Shown here: in pieces, positions 28,601-41,858 of the stretch
Numbering within the stretch: the first letter of the stretch is position 1
Layout of the letters: each line of letters begins with the position of its first letter
Assembly (NCBI GenBank): GCA_020746105.1
Contig: CM036619.1
Location: 57,709,135-57,773,134 of the forward strand
Direction of reading: 5' to 3'
Source: Trogon surrucura
Taxonomy: Eukaryota; Chordata; Aves; Trogoniformes; Trogonidae
Length of the DNA: 64,000 nucleotides
Made by a program: the position numbers and the translations under genes
Notes under the pieces: generated by a model
The model's database searches: none
What the model was told of the DNA's origin: nothing
What the model saw: only the letters and a program-made list of their open reading frames with translations

Positions 28601-30349
28601 ACCTCTCTCTTCTGTCACATTCAAAGATAAAGACCATAGTCATTCAAATTCTCAGTGCAAACATACTTTATCTCAAAACACTTTTAAAACAAATATAGGT
28701 GGGGTAGGGGATATAAACGAGTGAGTTTTCATAACTTAATTCACGTTTTTTCGTTCCTCTACTGTAATTAATCAGAACAGGGGGTTTGAGTGATGTTGTA
28801 TTCTGTGCCTAAATGGAAAGCATTTTAAGGTGAACTGCTAAAGGAGAACAATTCTGTTGGAAAAGAAATTCTGCATGCATAATTGCAGATGCGTGTGTGG
28901 TTGTTCTTCTCAAAGGACAAGCTGGCATTAATGATGGCAAATTATGACCTGGGCATGGCACTAGTTTTCCTAGATATTTGAGCAAATCAGTGTGCAGGTG
29001 TTGCTTCACAAAGCAATGTGTAGCTTACAGACCAGCCCCTGCGTTGGTGCAGCAGATGATAATGCTTGTGGCAGTTACGGGACTGGTAGCAGGGACTTCC
29101 TAGAAAGTGAGCTAGGTTGTGGCTTTGTTCCACGTTGTGTTGAGGAGAAGTATTTAAAACAGAACGTGCCACACTAGGGGGTAAAACAAGAGCCTGGCTT
29201 GTTCCAGGAGGCTTGATGGAGGTTGCAGAGAAGCCTGTCGGTGCTGGTGTCGCACTGCGCACAGATGGTTCCCTTTGGTCAGGTGCTGGCAAAACCACTG
29301 TTAGATAGATCATTATTTATTACATGTATTATATCATCTGTTAAGCATGCTACTTGAAAGGCATGAGAGAGGACTAGCGATCTGTATCTAAAGCTGCAGA
29401 ATTTTAGAAAAATCTCTTACAGATTACCCTTAATAGCAAGATAATTACACATGTGGGGGATAACACAGGGTATGATCATTCCCCAGAACAAAAAGCCACT
29501 TCTGTACCTGAAGCACATCATGCGATGTTGTGTGTTGTTGGACCATAGTTTTGACTGTGGTGTTTGGTGTTGGGCTGCAACCGGCAAAGAGCAGGGTCTC
29601 CGTTTGCTTTCAGGAAGAAACCTTCGTTCAGGCTCCAGATGTGCAAAATTTTGCACACATTGCTGATCTTTTAAGCATATGAGCAGTCCCATTGAATTCC
29701 AAGGTCTTGTTGCATTCAATAGGAGTATTTACAACCTTAAAACTATGCTTGTGGGTGAGTCTCAGTAGAATCAAAGCTTTTCTTGCCCTGAATTCTTTAG
29801 TCCCTCTGTATATTTAATCATTCTGACAAAGGAAAAAAAAATATGCAAAGAAGTACAGAGCTGCCCCGTAGTCAGAATATCTTCTTGTTTGTTTGGATTT
29901 ATTCTACTACATTTGTTCTGCTGCTATTAAAGTTCCCTTTTGCCTGTAGCTTCTGTGAGGAAATAGTTCACCTTGAAAAGGATGTCAGTTTTGATGAATA
30001 GGTCAACAGTTTTTCAGTGCACTTTCAGTACGCTTCAGATGAATGCAGGTCATGGCTTCTTTCCTACTGGTGTGGGCTGTCAGTCTGCATTACGTCCACG
30101 TCTGGTCTGGAGGGGCACAGGTGGCCTGGGACACCCACAAAGTGTCATGGTGGAGCCCGTCGTTCGATTTCTCAGTGCTGAGATGGGAAGAAACACAAGC
30201 AAAAGGCATACGAGCCCCTGTTTCCTCACTTCTGTGATTTGGTTCTTGTCCACATAATGTTTTGACACCGAATCTGCTCCAAGTGCATCGCAGCGCTTGG
30301 GCTGAATTTAGGTCAGAGCAGCCCCAGATCCAACATGTAACCGGCAAAT

Positions 30350-30388
30350 GAAGACGTATGTCATGAAGACGTATGTCTTGAAGACGTG
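30350..30388. repeat. 15-base tandem repeat, 2.6 units
   Basis: gaagacgtatgtcat is followed by gaagacgtatgtctt and a partial gaagacgtg. It is a very short minisatellite with two mismatches. Confidence 0.8.
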
Positions 30389-33300
30389 CAGTTGTTTATT
30401 ACTTGCACTTCCTAACCTGTTTTCCAGTTGTTGTAGGATTTTCAAGGGTTTCTGCTGAAGGCTTTGGAAACACTTAATAATATACTGACATTTTAAAAAC
30501 ACAGACAGAAATAGTTCCTTTATGTGTATTATGTTTTGATTTCTGAATGTGTGTTCTACTGAGACCTTCTCAGAAGAGCATCTTCTAAAATGGGTGAAGT
30601 GTCAGCGACTGCCAAATTAAGGAATGGCTTTTGCTGTCACAATATTATCACGGTTATGTTGTAAATGTGAACTTTTTTGAATTTACTTAATTTTCTTTGT
30701 CAATACACCCCTCCAGAAAGCAAAGTAATTATTTTTCTGAAGGAAGCATGAACTTTGGGTGCTTTGAAGTCTAGTGTGTGGTACCCTGTTGCAAGGCAGA
30801 CATTTGTTAAAGGCAACAGATCAGTATTTACAGTGCTGGTGTTAGGACTGGATTATTTGCAATCTAATTAAGAAGGTTACTAACAATTTAAAGGGATTAT
30901 AAGATTAACAATTATCTGTGTGTTTATGTGATTAAAATAAATGCCCACAGATTTGGCTGCCATACCTGCACTCTGGTATTTGGGATCGGAAATCCCATTT
31001 AATTGCAAGTAGAAAACTAAACAACAGCAAAAGTTTGTGGTTTGATTCTGTTTCTGTGATGATTTTCATAAAATGTCTAGTCCCTAATTAATGTTCACTC
31101 TATTTGCACTGAACTGCAATGAACCCTATTATTGAAAGCCATTTTGGAAAAGGGGTTTTAGGGTTTTTTTATATAGGGGAGGGAAGAGCGTTTTTTAAAA
31201 TACCATTAATTTAAAAATTTATTTCTGATGTACAGGGCAGAGGCAGTAATTCTATAGGATGTCCTCTTGCACAGGACTGGAGTTTTGTCTGTAACTTTGC
31301 AGTTTAGGTCTGGTATCGCTTAGTGAAGCTTCCCAGACTTATTGCTTGAAAAAGGTCCAACTCTGTGTGATTGAGAGTTTCATCTCATTGCGGAGCCAAG
31401 ATCCTAGAGGCTAAAGTGAAAGATCCTCATTTTTCCTCACACCTTAGATCCTCCTGGCTCTACCCCCTGAGGGCACTCACCTTCTCAAGCAATAGTATGA
31501 AGAACTTTTTTATTAGAGTTTATTAGGTTTAATATAGACTTCCCTGGGGAAAAAAAAAGGTCAGATCCTTAGAGACCATCACAAAAGTGTCTCGTACCCT
31601 CAGGACAGGTGCTGGGCACACTCCTTCGCAGACCATTTCCAAGCGTCTGAACCGCAATGGGACACGCGCAAGTATTTTGGTGGGAAAAAAATAATCTGGT
31701 AAGGAATTTTTCTGGGAGCCCTCAGGATTGAAATGGGAAAGAAAAAGAAAATGGATAAAAATGCATCTACTTTTTTCCTCGAAAAATACAGATCTTATAC
31801 CTTCCCTCACGATCCCAACTGCAGGATGAGATGGTGATATATCGCTGGCTATATATCATTAGTGATCTGCGATTTAAAATGGACCTGATCGGATTTTTTT
31901 TGATAAAGGAAGTTTTTATCAAGCTTCTGTCCTTCCTTGTGGATGCATACATGGTGCAAAGCAACAACTTCTACAAAGTGGGAGGGTGACTTTTCATCTG
32001 TAAAGGCTCAAGTTATTCTCACCATGGCATTGTGATACCCTAAGGCGTGGTGACGTTGGCCACAATCTTGTGAGGAGCTGCAACTACGGAGCTTCCAGGT
32101 GGCTCCAAGCAGGTCCTCAGGCTGGCTCGGATGCTACTGGGGTGTTGGGGCACCAGCGCAGCTTGCCCTGTGTTGCTCAGCCCCCTCCTTCCCCAGCTCT
32201 CCTGCCTCAGGCCATGGGTGATGTGAGGTGTCCTCGCACCGGCAGTGAGCCTCTCAGCACAGAGCCCATGCAGGGACTGGTCGGGATTGCCTCGGGTACC
32301 ACATTCTCAGTTCTCCACAAATAAAGATCTCTTTGCTTCAGCTTTTTATAAACCAGACCCCTGACATGACAACTGCCTGTTGGGTACAGTGTAGAGAGAT
32401 TAAGAGCGGAAGCGTATTCTTTAAAGTAACTCGAAGCAGGACATCATCAGGTTGCTGCATAATTTTTTTCCTCGTTCCTCAAACCCAACTCATTGTATTG
32501 TTGTTTTATTAGTACAAATACATAGTGCACTGAAAAAAATGAGGGAAGTTGATGGGAATGGAAAGAAAGGTACAGAGAGTGCAGAGTTAGGAATGCTTTT
32601 CACAAAATGCCGTCTTAATAGTAAAGTGTTAACATGATTTGCTGTCAGATGTACAGGTAGCAGGGTTATAGAGCTAGGTTTGAACACTAAACTTTGTAAC
32701 CGTTGTTTTGTTTAAATAGCTTGGAACTATCAAATGGCATTGGGCCAATTATTAGCAAGTTGGACATAGTCACTGTATCCTTCTGCCTTCCATTTTTGTA
32801 GTAACAATTCGTCTCCTCCCTTCAGCTCCATGCCTTCCTCCAGCTACCCGCGGTAATCACTCAGCTGAGCCGTAGGTGTTATGACCAATTGCTTGAATAC
32901 ATTCGGTGGTTAAATATATCCTGTTCTAAAATGGGCAGGATAATGGTGATTTAATGAAAACATTTCAGCAGCATCATTTGTAAAGATACAGGAATTTTCT
33001 TATGAGCCTAATGGTTTTGTCTGGTGTTTGTATCCACACTAGCTAGACTGCTGCTTATTTTCCCCTAGTACTTTCTAAGGCAGCTGATACAGATGTTTAT
33101 CTGGTGTTGTTTTTCATGTACAGCTCCAAATTGTGCTGTGTGTGGGAATAAGAAGGATAACCCATCTGCTCAAGTAGGGAGGCCCTAATAAATTCTGGTG
33201 CATGGCATGAACAAGTCGGGGAAGAGCGGGCTTTGAGCCCTTATCATCGAAGGTGAAAGGTTACTGTGTCTCTTCACTCTGCTGAAGGGAAGAGGATGGG

Positions 33301-33563
33301 TCTATCTCTGAATGACGGATCAAGTGATTCTGTTGAGTGTCTTGAGGTAAAATGCTCTGGAACCGCTGGAAGGATATCAGTCCTCATCATCCTTCTGTTC
33401 TTTAACTGCCAAGCCATTAGCTTCTGCTCTGTTGTGCAAGTTTTCTCACTTTGGACATCGACATGGTAGTATCATATTCCAGTAACTCTGGAAATATGCT
33501 GGTGAACCACACAGCAGCCTTGCACATTGAAGGGATGCTCATAGAGTTTTGTGTCCCGCATGG

Positions 33564-33605
33564 CCTTTACCTTGTGTGAAGCATGTCCTTCACACCAGGT
33601 AAAGG
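33564..33605. repeat. Inverted repeat (17-base arms, 8-base loop)
   Basis: The arm cctttaccttgtgtgaa at 33564-33580 pairs with ttcacaccaggtaaagg at 33589-33605, 16 of 17 positions matching, around the loop gcatgtcc. Pairing does not extend into the flanks. It is shorter than a normal microRNA precursor and has no T-run or other sign of an RNA gene. Confidence 0.75.
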
Positions 33606-36600
33606 TATGAGTGCAGCGTTAGAGCTGGAATAAGGATTATGGAGCACAGAAGAGAAATGATCTGCCACCACACCTCATAAACTGCAATAAGGAAAAAGAA
33701 ATTTTACTCAGTGTTCTGCAAGGTCTGCATTAATAACTTCTCTGTTCCCACTGTGAAGGAAGCTGGTCACCTTCCTGACTTTTCTGTAAAGCAGATTTTT
33801 CAGTTTTCTTAGTTTGCACTGTTGACGTACTTCACATCTCACATGCAGCCCTAGAAAGCTTTTTTTCTGGTAGGACATACTTTAGGACCCCCTGTATTCC
33901 TCAGGTGGTAGATATCTGTAGGAATTCCAGATCCAGTCTGTGCCTTGGAGCCTCTAACACATCCTCATGCGAGCTGGTCCTCCGATCCAAATGTTAAGCC
34001 TTGGAACTAGTGCTGGTCTTCCTGTTTAACCCCAGCACTCAACAGGACTCCAGCCATGTCACTTCTCTGGGTCATGCCAACACCTGGCAAACACATGGTA
34101 GGTGAAAGCAAACAGAGAGGCTCTCATTTTGCGCAGGATTTTAACATACTGTTCCTTTCACTTACATGTCACAGAAAATGCATAGATCTGAAAACAGTAA
34201 TAAACATGCATGTGTGCTTTTCCTGGCCAGGAGCGTTCGCACTCTGAAGAGTTCACTTTTCTTCAGGTGGGTTTTCTGAGGGGCTACTAGTATCCTCTTT
34301 TTTCAGTCATCTGGTTTGACTTTTAGGCATGAAATCTCTTGGCAGCGAGTTCTCTTGCACTGAGCTTGGACTGGTGCCACAGGTAAACACAAACTTCTCG
34401 TGACTTCCTTTTAAGTCTGTGTTTTGTTACCTTTTCTTCTCCTGTTTGGGGATTTTCTGCTTCCTCTTCTATCAATCTCCTACAGAAAGCTCCAGTCAAA
34501 CTGGTTTTTCCTTGTTGGCAGTCACCGTAGCAGACTTAGTATTCCAAAACACTTCCACCAGAGGAAGTGATCTTTAATTTTCAAGAACCAGGGCCGTTTC
34601 TGACTTGGATTTGGCATTCTTCAGGGCTCACAGCACTTGGTGGATTTTGCATACACTAAGAGGATGTCCACAGTGCAACAATTTTTGCAGAGAATACCAT
34701 CAACCAGAATACATAAGCTGCACTGAAATAATTTTTCCCTATCACAGCAAGATGAACTTGCAAGTAACAGGGAAAGCTGTATTTACAATGTCCAGTGAAA
34801 AATACATTTTGTTAACTTTTTGACATCCCCTGGCAATCTTGCGGTATATAGATGTTTCTTGTAAATCTGATACATTTTACGGTTTGGTTTTCCTAAAAAT
34901 AAAAGTCCAAGTTCTTGTTGAGGAATTCACCTGAAGAGGTGGAGCTGAGATCTCCTATGCACTTTAGTTAGTGGGACATAAGCCCAAGGTTTTGATCTAT
35001 CGTTCTATCTAAAGGCGCATTCTCCGTGTCCTGACAGGACAGTTGCACTCTGGCCCACGTACCTCCTCTGATGTTTCAGGTATTCTCTGCTTCTCTTCCA
35101 GTGCCGGTCTGTGTAGTTGCTTGAAGATGTTAATTCAGTCAGCGGATAAAGAGATCCTAGTCTGCCATGCGTCAGCTCACAAAACCGTCAGGATCCAGAT
35201 GTCTCTGGATAATGCAATACGAGCTTTCTGTTTTCAGGTTATAATTTTTTGGTTCTATATTCAAAATGGCACTTACAGTTGCAGAATGTGCTCCGTATAG
35301 CCTTGCAGAATCTGTGTACACATGCACACTCCGTGGCTGTATCAATATGCGTGTAATGACTGTCTGCCTAGGACTGCCCTCTCATGAGGAAAAAGAAAGT
35401 TCACTCAGGTCACTGGATTCAAGCTGGTGTGAATGTGATCAGAAGGAGGGTCTACATATGCCAGTTTAAGCCTCAGATTTTATCAGTGCTTAATTCTTAG
35501 TCCATGTCTTGCAGCAGCTCGGCCACTTGTATCCCCCTGAAATAAACCATCTGATCACACGCTATGGAAAAGCATTGTCCCTTTAAAAATATATGAATAA
35601 ATAACCTTTCCTCTTCTGTATCTCTGTGCCTGTCATCTTCTCTTTTCTCTGAGATCCCACGTTGCAAAAGTTGCAGATGATGAATCTTGTTTCTGCTGAG
35701 GCCTGTTAACCTTTCTGTGTGAGTGACAGTTTTCCAGATTGAAGTCTTAGTGTTTATGTTAAGAAGAGGGTTAATGATAGTCCCCATAGGCCTCTCGCTT
35801 GGAAAGCAAAAACATCTGCTAAGCCAAAAAGTGGTTAGTTTGCTAAATTTAGAAGGAAGAAATGCATTTCCCAAAATTCATACTGCTTCTGAACAAATGT
35901 AAGGAATTATTTGGGGCAAGCAGTTATGGCAGTCATACTGTTTATTCATTTTTCAGTTTAGTTCATGCATTTTCAATTAAAAACATAAAATGAGATTGCT
36001 ATTATTAAGCAGAAAGGGCATACTACTCGCGTATCTGAAATGTTTAATGCAGTTGAGCTTTTTGTGCATTTGTTTAGGTTGCTAGCTGGACCATTGCCAA
36101 ACTCTGTGAAGCTTAGAGAGGTTCGGCAGTGTATACTGAGAAAAGACAACTTAGTGGTGGAGGAAGTGAGGTTAAAATGGATGACTGCTAGGAAACTCTC
36201 TTAACTGAGTACATAGACTAGGAAAATTCTTCTCTGGATTTTACCCATCTTTCTTTATGCTTCTGAATGCTGCCAGGCTTCTTGCAGGAAAGGGTGCCCT
36301 GGTGAATGGTGATGAGTCCTCGGTTGCAACAGTTGTCATCTATCTTTGCTTTTTTCATGTCTCAAGCAAAGTCATCATCTGTAAATCAAGTTTAAACCCG
36401 AGTTTTCCTTCTTCTTGGGGATTACCAGTGAGCATAGTTTGCTGGTACCAGTAAGACATCTTGTGGTGGCTTTGCTTTTGATGACTTAATGGTGGCTGGG
36501 GGGCTGGCGACAGCAATGGCTGGGGCTACAGGAGGCGGATTATGTATAATCTTCCCTATCGAGCTGCTCGTGCCACTGGTGGGGCACTGGGACGGCAAAC

Positions 36601-36949
36601 TGCCGTTGCATGTGTGCTGAGGAAAGATCACCACCGGTGGCCTGAGACCCTTTCGGGTCTTGTTGCCCCTCTCCCTCTGAAGCAAGCTCGGAGGGGCCGG
36701 TGCTGCCATGGGCAAACACAGGGCATCACCAAAAGTTGGGCAGCCCAGGGTGCGACGTCCGGCTCATCCGTGGTCCCCAGTGGGGTGGGGGTGACCCGCC
36801 TCCAGCTGCCTCCTGCCACATCCCCCCTCCTGGGGAGCCGAGGGCTGGCCAAGGGCTTTAAACCACAAATCCTCAACTTTACTGGCCTGTTAACAAGCCC
36901 GCGGGTTTCGGGCATGACTGTACTTTGCTCTCCCTCTTAGCCTCCCGCT

Positions 36950-37700
36950 TAACCTTTTCGTCTCTGCCACAGCAGTTTCCTCGAGGGCAGCCCTGAGTTG
37001 CGGGTGGGCAAAGGGGCGCTGCCGTGGGGGAATTTGGGGTCACCTCCGGCCAGATACTGGCCGACCCCGGGTGAGAAGGTGAGAGCTCTGCGGGCAGTTG
37101 GCAGGCCTTGGGGCAAACACTGCTTGGACAAGAGAAGAAAGGATAAGGCTGTCTTTATTAAATTCAAGTTTCTCTTGTGTTTTAGCAAACATCTCACAGT
37201 GAGATCCCAGCCGAGCTTCCGAAACTCCGAACACGTCCCGGTAAAGATGCCGGGAATGCGAAAGGCGGCGGGGCGGGGGGAGAGGGAGCCAGGCCGGGCC
37301 GGGCCGGGCCGAGGGTGCCCCCTGCAGTCCCTGGGCCGCGCCGCAGGCCCCGCCGCCTGCCCCGGGCCCCGCCGGGCGAGCGGCAGCTTCCCCCCTGCCC
37401 TTCCCCTGCTGCCATCGCCCCTCTCCCGGCTGTGTCACGGAGATGGTCGTGCCGGGTTCCCGCTGGCACGGGCAGAGATGCTTTTTAACCTGCGGGAGCA
37501 ACAGGGAAGGCCTGGGCAACCAGCGCTCTTAGGAGACGCCAAAAACGCTCGACAATGAACATCGATAACCTCGATTTCTAACCCTTCAGAAGTAATGGGC
37601 AGTTTCAATCGCATCTTCAGTGTTTGCACTGGGTGTGTTCATCCGTAAGAGCTTCTGTGGGCATTGGTCATTAGAAACTGGAGAGCAGCACAGGTGAGCC
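36950..37700 (+). promoter_or_regulatory. CpG island, possible internal GNAL promoter and first exon
   Basis: The stretch is strongly CpG-rich, with about 36 CpG in 37201-37560 by hand count. It includes GC boxes (ggcggcggggcggggggag, near 37264) and a GGCCG-type repeat at 37292-37312. At its 3' edge lies CAG|gtgagc, exon side ending at 37693, a near-perfect splice donor on the + strand. The island sits about 5.4 kb upstream of the GNAL exon at 43065. The inference is an alternative promoter with an untranslated first exon giving a short G-alpha-olf transcript. Alternatives are a promoter for an unrelated non-coding RNA or a bidirectional promoter. No TATA box was seen. Confidence 0.45.
37292..37312. 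repeat. Short (GGCCG)n repeat
   Basis: Four consecutive GGCCG units lie inside the CpG island. GC-rich short repeats of this kind are common in promoter islands. Confidence 0.8.
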
Positions 37701-39835
37701 CGAGCCGACCCAAAACAGGTTTCGGTGCCTCTCCTCCCTCTGCCTGGCCCTGCCTGTGCTGCTGTGCCCGTTCCTCTTGGGAAGTGACTGCGCAGGGGCA
37801 CGGAGGAAGGGAGGGGGGAAAAAAACCACACATGGAAGATGTGTTTTACATATACTATCTAAGTTTGATGTAAAAAATCCTTCGTCGTTAAATTTTACCC
37901 TTGTCTTTTGAGGGATTTCTGCTGGTATTTTCAGCAAATGACTTGGGGAAAATTAATCCGTTAGATTAGAATATTACTAGAGGCTGTTTTCATTATGTCT
38001 TTCTCAGCTACCAGGAAATTTATCACAATAATGTAAGGCTGCTTGAAACCCAAATGTAGAACCTAAGTTATTCTTGAAACCAGAAGTCCATAGTTTCCTG
38101 TTTCAAATATTGCAAGAAGAATTAACAGAATTGCAATCCCTTCCCTGGTTTATATGTAGGTATTTTGGAAAGAAGGAGGAGAAAAGTTCGGATCTTGATG
38201 TCCCTGTTAAACTGCAATAGGAGAAGGAAAAATAAAGGGTATTTTTTTCCTTTTCAGCTCCTTGGAGACCTGGGGTAGGTGTTCTTATTGTGAAATATCT
38301 ACCTCACCTGTGACTTACTGTAATCCAAAGAGGGTGGAATTCAAAGTCCTGGTCCTAAATGATTTCGTATAGTAGTTTATGGTGCTTCTACTGGTTTTTG
38401 AGCCTGACTGATGAGTTTGCAAAGCTCTTAATGGTCCGTGCAGAGGTTTGCTGATCCCAACAACTTACTTGAGAACAAATCTGAGATTCTTCACTCTGCA
38501 TACTTAAAGCTACAGCCTTAAACATTTTCCATGTTACCTTTTTCTCATAGAGACAAGCATATTTGATGTGGGTTTGTCATCTTGTCTTCCAGAGCAAATT
38601 TTTGATGCAAGGCCTTTGAAATGTTGGGGTGAGAGCATAAAGAATGGTTGAAGTAGACTCAGATTTATTAAAGTGTGTGGTTTGTTGTATTGGTCTCCAC
38701 TTCAGCACTTCATCTTTCCAGTTTTTTTGATGGCAAAAACCCACAAATATGGCATGGGTTGTGTCTGTCATATTATTCTCAAGATGTGATTTTTCTTTTG
38801 GTTGTGATCTTGTTTGTGGGGTCAGAATATCTATACAAAACTGCATGGTGATTTACCCAGTTAGAAAAGGATTTTCTTGTGCAATTACCTCCTCTTTATT
38901 TGTGCATTTATGGATCCTTTTTTCAGGCATTCTTATATAGCTTCTACTGCTGCTCAAATTGCCATGGTTTTTGAAGAGAATAATGCTTATTGATAGTTCC
39001 CACATGCACTGGCAGGCACATCTAAAACCTGTACTTTTGTGTTCACAACTTGCATAATATAAAATTTAGAGATTGCTTGTCAAACCAAATGTCAGCTGAG
39101 TTTCCTAGGAAACTCACTGAAGATATTTATAAAACTACAGATCGGCTTAATAATAGATATAATAATGTCAGTAGCTCGTGATTGGTTTTTTTTAACTTTA
39201 TCAGTCCGTTTTGCTTTGCTTTAATTTGTTGGCAAACCAAACCACTACATTTCCAAACAGAGCAGTGGAGACCTTCCTTCCAATATATCTTGCCTAATTT
39301 ATTTTTTAAAAAAGGGCAGTTTGTCCTGTTCCATATAAGGAAGTGTAAAACACCCTACCACAAAATTAAGAAGAACCTAAATGTCATACTAATTATCTGA
39401 CTAAATCCTTTATAAATAAAATGACAATTGTGAAGTAGAAATATAAATATTGTATCATATGTTACCGTTTTATTCACGGTTGAGTTGAATGCATGAGTTT
39501 GAAGTTCACATGCATGCGAAACAGTGCAGAATTCACATAAGTCCTGAGTATGGGTTTGTGTAGAAGCTGCATAACTAGAAGACCTGTCAGTATTGTAAAA
39601 ATGCACAATTCTGTGGAAATAATTTTATCCCTGAGTTGAAAAAAAATAGGCTCTAAAAAGAGAGAATGAGTGATACTGGTGTCCATTTTTACTCATTTTT
39701 CTGCTACTGTGTTTTACTCACACTGATTCTTTGAACAGAGGCATGAGTGTTGCTGCAGTCAGGAGGTATCTTCCTACTTTGAGCCCTTTAAATTGAAATT
39801 TTAATCATCTAAATTTAAAATATGGTGTGTATTTA

Positions 39836-39868
39836 CATATATATATATATGTATATGTGTGTATATTA
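39836..39868. repeat. (TA)n/(TG)n dinucleotide repeat
   Basis: acatatatatatatatgtat continues into atgtgtgtata, a mixed dinucleotide microsatellite. Confidence 0.85.
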
Positions 39869-41703
39869 TGCCAGAATGTGTATCATGCCAGAACATAATT
39901 ATTAGAGGCAGTTAGGATTAGTAGAAATTAACGTTCTTTAGAAAGCAATTTAGAAAAGTTACCCCAGCTTTCCTATACAGTAATGAGAATGAAGTTCGTG
40001 TATTTAGTAACGAGGCAGTACTGACTCCTTATCTCATTGGGAATCCATTACTTGTACCTACTATGTACATTGCCTGTCAGAGCTATTTTTTTTAATACTG
40101 TGCTAATTAGCCAAGTAAGGAGCTTATATGAAGGATAATTCAAGAACTGATTTTCTTCTGAAAAAGTAGGAGTATAGCTTTTTGGGTTTCGACGTCTAGA
40201 AATCTCAATGCACCTTTGGTGCAGTTGCAAATGAAATCTAAGGAAGTCTGTCCATCACAAACTGACAAGGTTAATTTTCTGTAAAACTACAAAATTCGGC
40301 CAAATCCTACTAGTAGGTGCATGTTGATTTGTTGGATGCTAGTGATCTCGCTGCAGCTGGATACAGCAGGGCAGCAGGTACAGCCTTGTAAATCATTGCA
40401 TTTATTTCGCTAATGATAGCTGTGGCCAGCAATTTTAGAAGCATAAAACAATATGGCTGCGATGTCAAGTGATAATTTTTAAGCGCGTGATATTTGTCAG
40501 AGCCTACTCTCTCTTAACTGCGGTGTTGTGGGTTAGGGTATTTGAAACGGATCCTTTTACTGGAAGGAGGCTGATGGTTTCTAAATGGAAGGTGACTTGG
40601 ACTGATACGTAGGACATCTAATGAGAAGACAATCTCGTTCCCAACCCTGCCATGGGTCATTTGTAGCGTAGCTCTGCATTACTCACTCCACTATTCCTTA
40701 CCATAATTTGCCTGTTTGGAAAACGCAAACTCTAACAAGCAATAACCTTCCGGAAGTGCTTGTTGTATGGGCAAGAGAGATGCGAATTGGTACTAAATAC
40801 CATGTTTAATCATTTCGGGTAAAGTCTGCCAGCGTGACCTTGGTATTGGGGAGACAAGACGTATCGTCTCTTGATTTAGACATCAACTCCAGAAGGAATG
40901 CTTCTTCAAGAAAATCACAGATTCACTCCGTCTTGTGAGGTTTGTGATGGAGCTGTGTTTGCACACAAATGCTCGCTTCTGTCCATGCTCTTAACCGGAG
41001 CACTTTCTGTGTCGGCCACAGTTGAGGAGCGTTTTCTCCCCTGGCTTCTGTTGCATTTATTGATCCTGAACTGTGCAAATGATTACGCTACCTGCAGCAC
41101 TTTGCTCACTCTCCCTCAGGCTCCTGCCTGTTTTCTGCAGGCTTGTTGAACCTGCTGGTGTTGCCACCTTACTGCTCTCGCAGACCAGGATTTACCCCTC
41201 TGCTAGCCTTTTATCCTGCTGAAGAGAATTTATCTGATCAAACCGTAGAGAAACTGGACAGAAAACTTTGAAACAGACTTGGAAACACAGGAGTGCTGCC
41301 TGCCGTATTAAAGAAAATTACTCCTTGTTTAGGAAGAGATTCAGCTTGGAGACATTTTTGGATTGGGCTTTTTTGCCTTCTTTTTTCATCTCGTGTGCTG
41401 CAAGTGTGAGATGAGAGTTCTGTTAATGATAGGTGCGCCAGTTAAAAATACCTCACTCTGCTCCTGTGTCTGCATTAACTGCGGGGGTAACTGAAGTTAA
41501 ACTTCGCTTAATCAGTATTCTCAAGGTAATGGAAATCATCTGACCAAAAGGATCTGTTGGAATACAGCAGCTTTCTCATGGTGAATGCAGCTGACTGTTA
41601 AGATGTGCTTTTATGTCTTTATAGAAATCTGTGGTGGCTTTTGCCAGGGGAGGAGAAAAAAATATTTTTCTTTAGAGTTTGTTCGATATGATTTTGTTAT
41701 CAG

Positions 41704-41858
41704 CCACCCATCGTGTTGCGCTAAACAGTGATTTTTTTAAACAATATGCTTGGTTGTCACGCTTTGATTATCCAGAAAGAAAAGCTGGGTATTCTAACTG
41801 CAGATACTGTATGTTGTTTCCCTGTTATAACAATGGAGGTTCAAAAAGGAAAAATAGT
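41704..41858 (+). other. Candidate exon with a CxxC zinc-finger-like peptide
   Basis: This is a 155-base block open in one frame, preceded by attttgttatcag (acceptor-like) and followed by AGT|gtaagt (strong donor). The frame reads HRVALNSDFFKQYAWLSRFD, then YPERKAGYSNCRYCMLFPCY and NNGGSKRKNS. The spacing of an aromatic W-L pair, a Tyr-rich stretch and C-x2-C-x2-F loosely resembles the TTF-type zinc finger found in hAT transposases and genes derived from them. That resemblance is from memory and weak. The block continues open beyond the donor to 42116. Alternatives: a chance open frame, or an exon of an unannotated transcript inside the GNAL intron. I do not recognise the gene. Confidence 0.2.

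Larger units (their letters stand above)
19326..36949. other. Upstream GNAL intron, mostly featureless
   Basis: A 17.6 kb AT-rich stretch with no supported gene. It contains a poly(T) tract at 25638, a three-unit 15-base repeat at 30350-30388, a compact inverted repeat at 33564-33605, and a stretch around 30830-30965 rich in TAAT/ATTA motifs that resembles conserved non-coding DNA. From about 36530 base composition rises toward the CpG island. Confidence 0.5.

Noticed and set aside
35497-35874. 125-codon minus-strand open frame
   Set aside because: No recognisable similarity. Composition is ordinary for intron.
36998-37558. Long open frames on both strands in the CpG island (up to 186 codons)
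   Set aside because: GC-rich DNA has few stop codons. The peptides are low-complexity Gly/Pro/Arg/Ala and show no recognisable domain.
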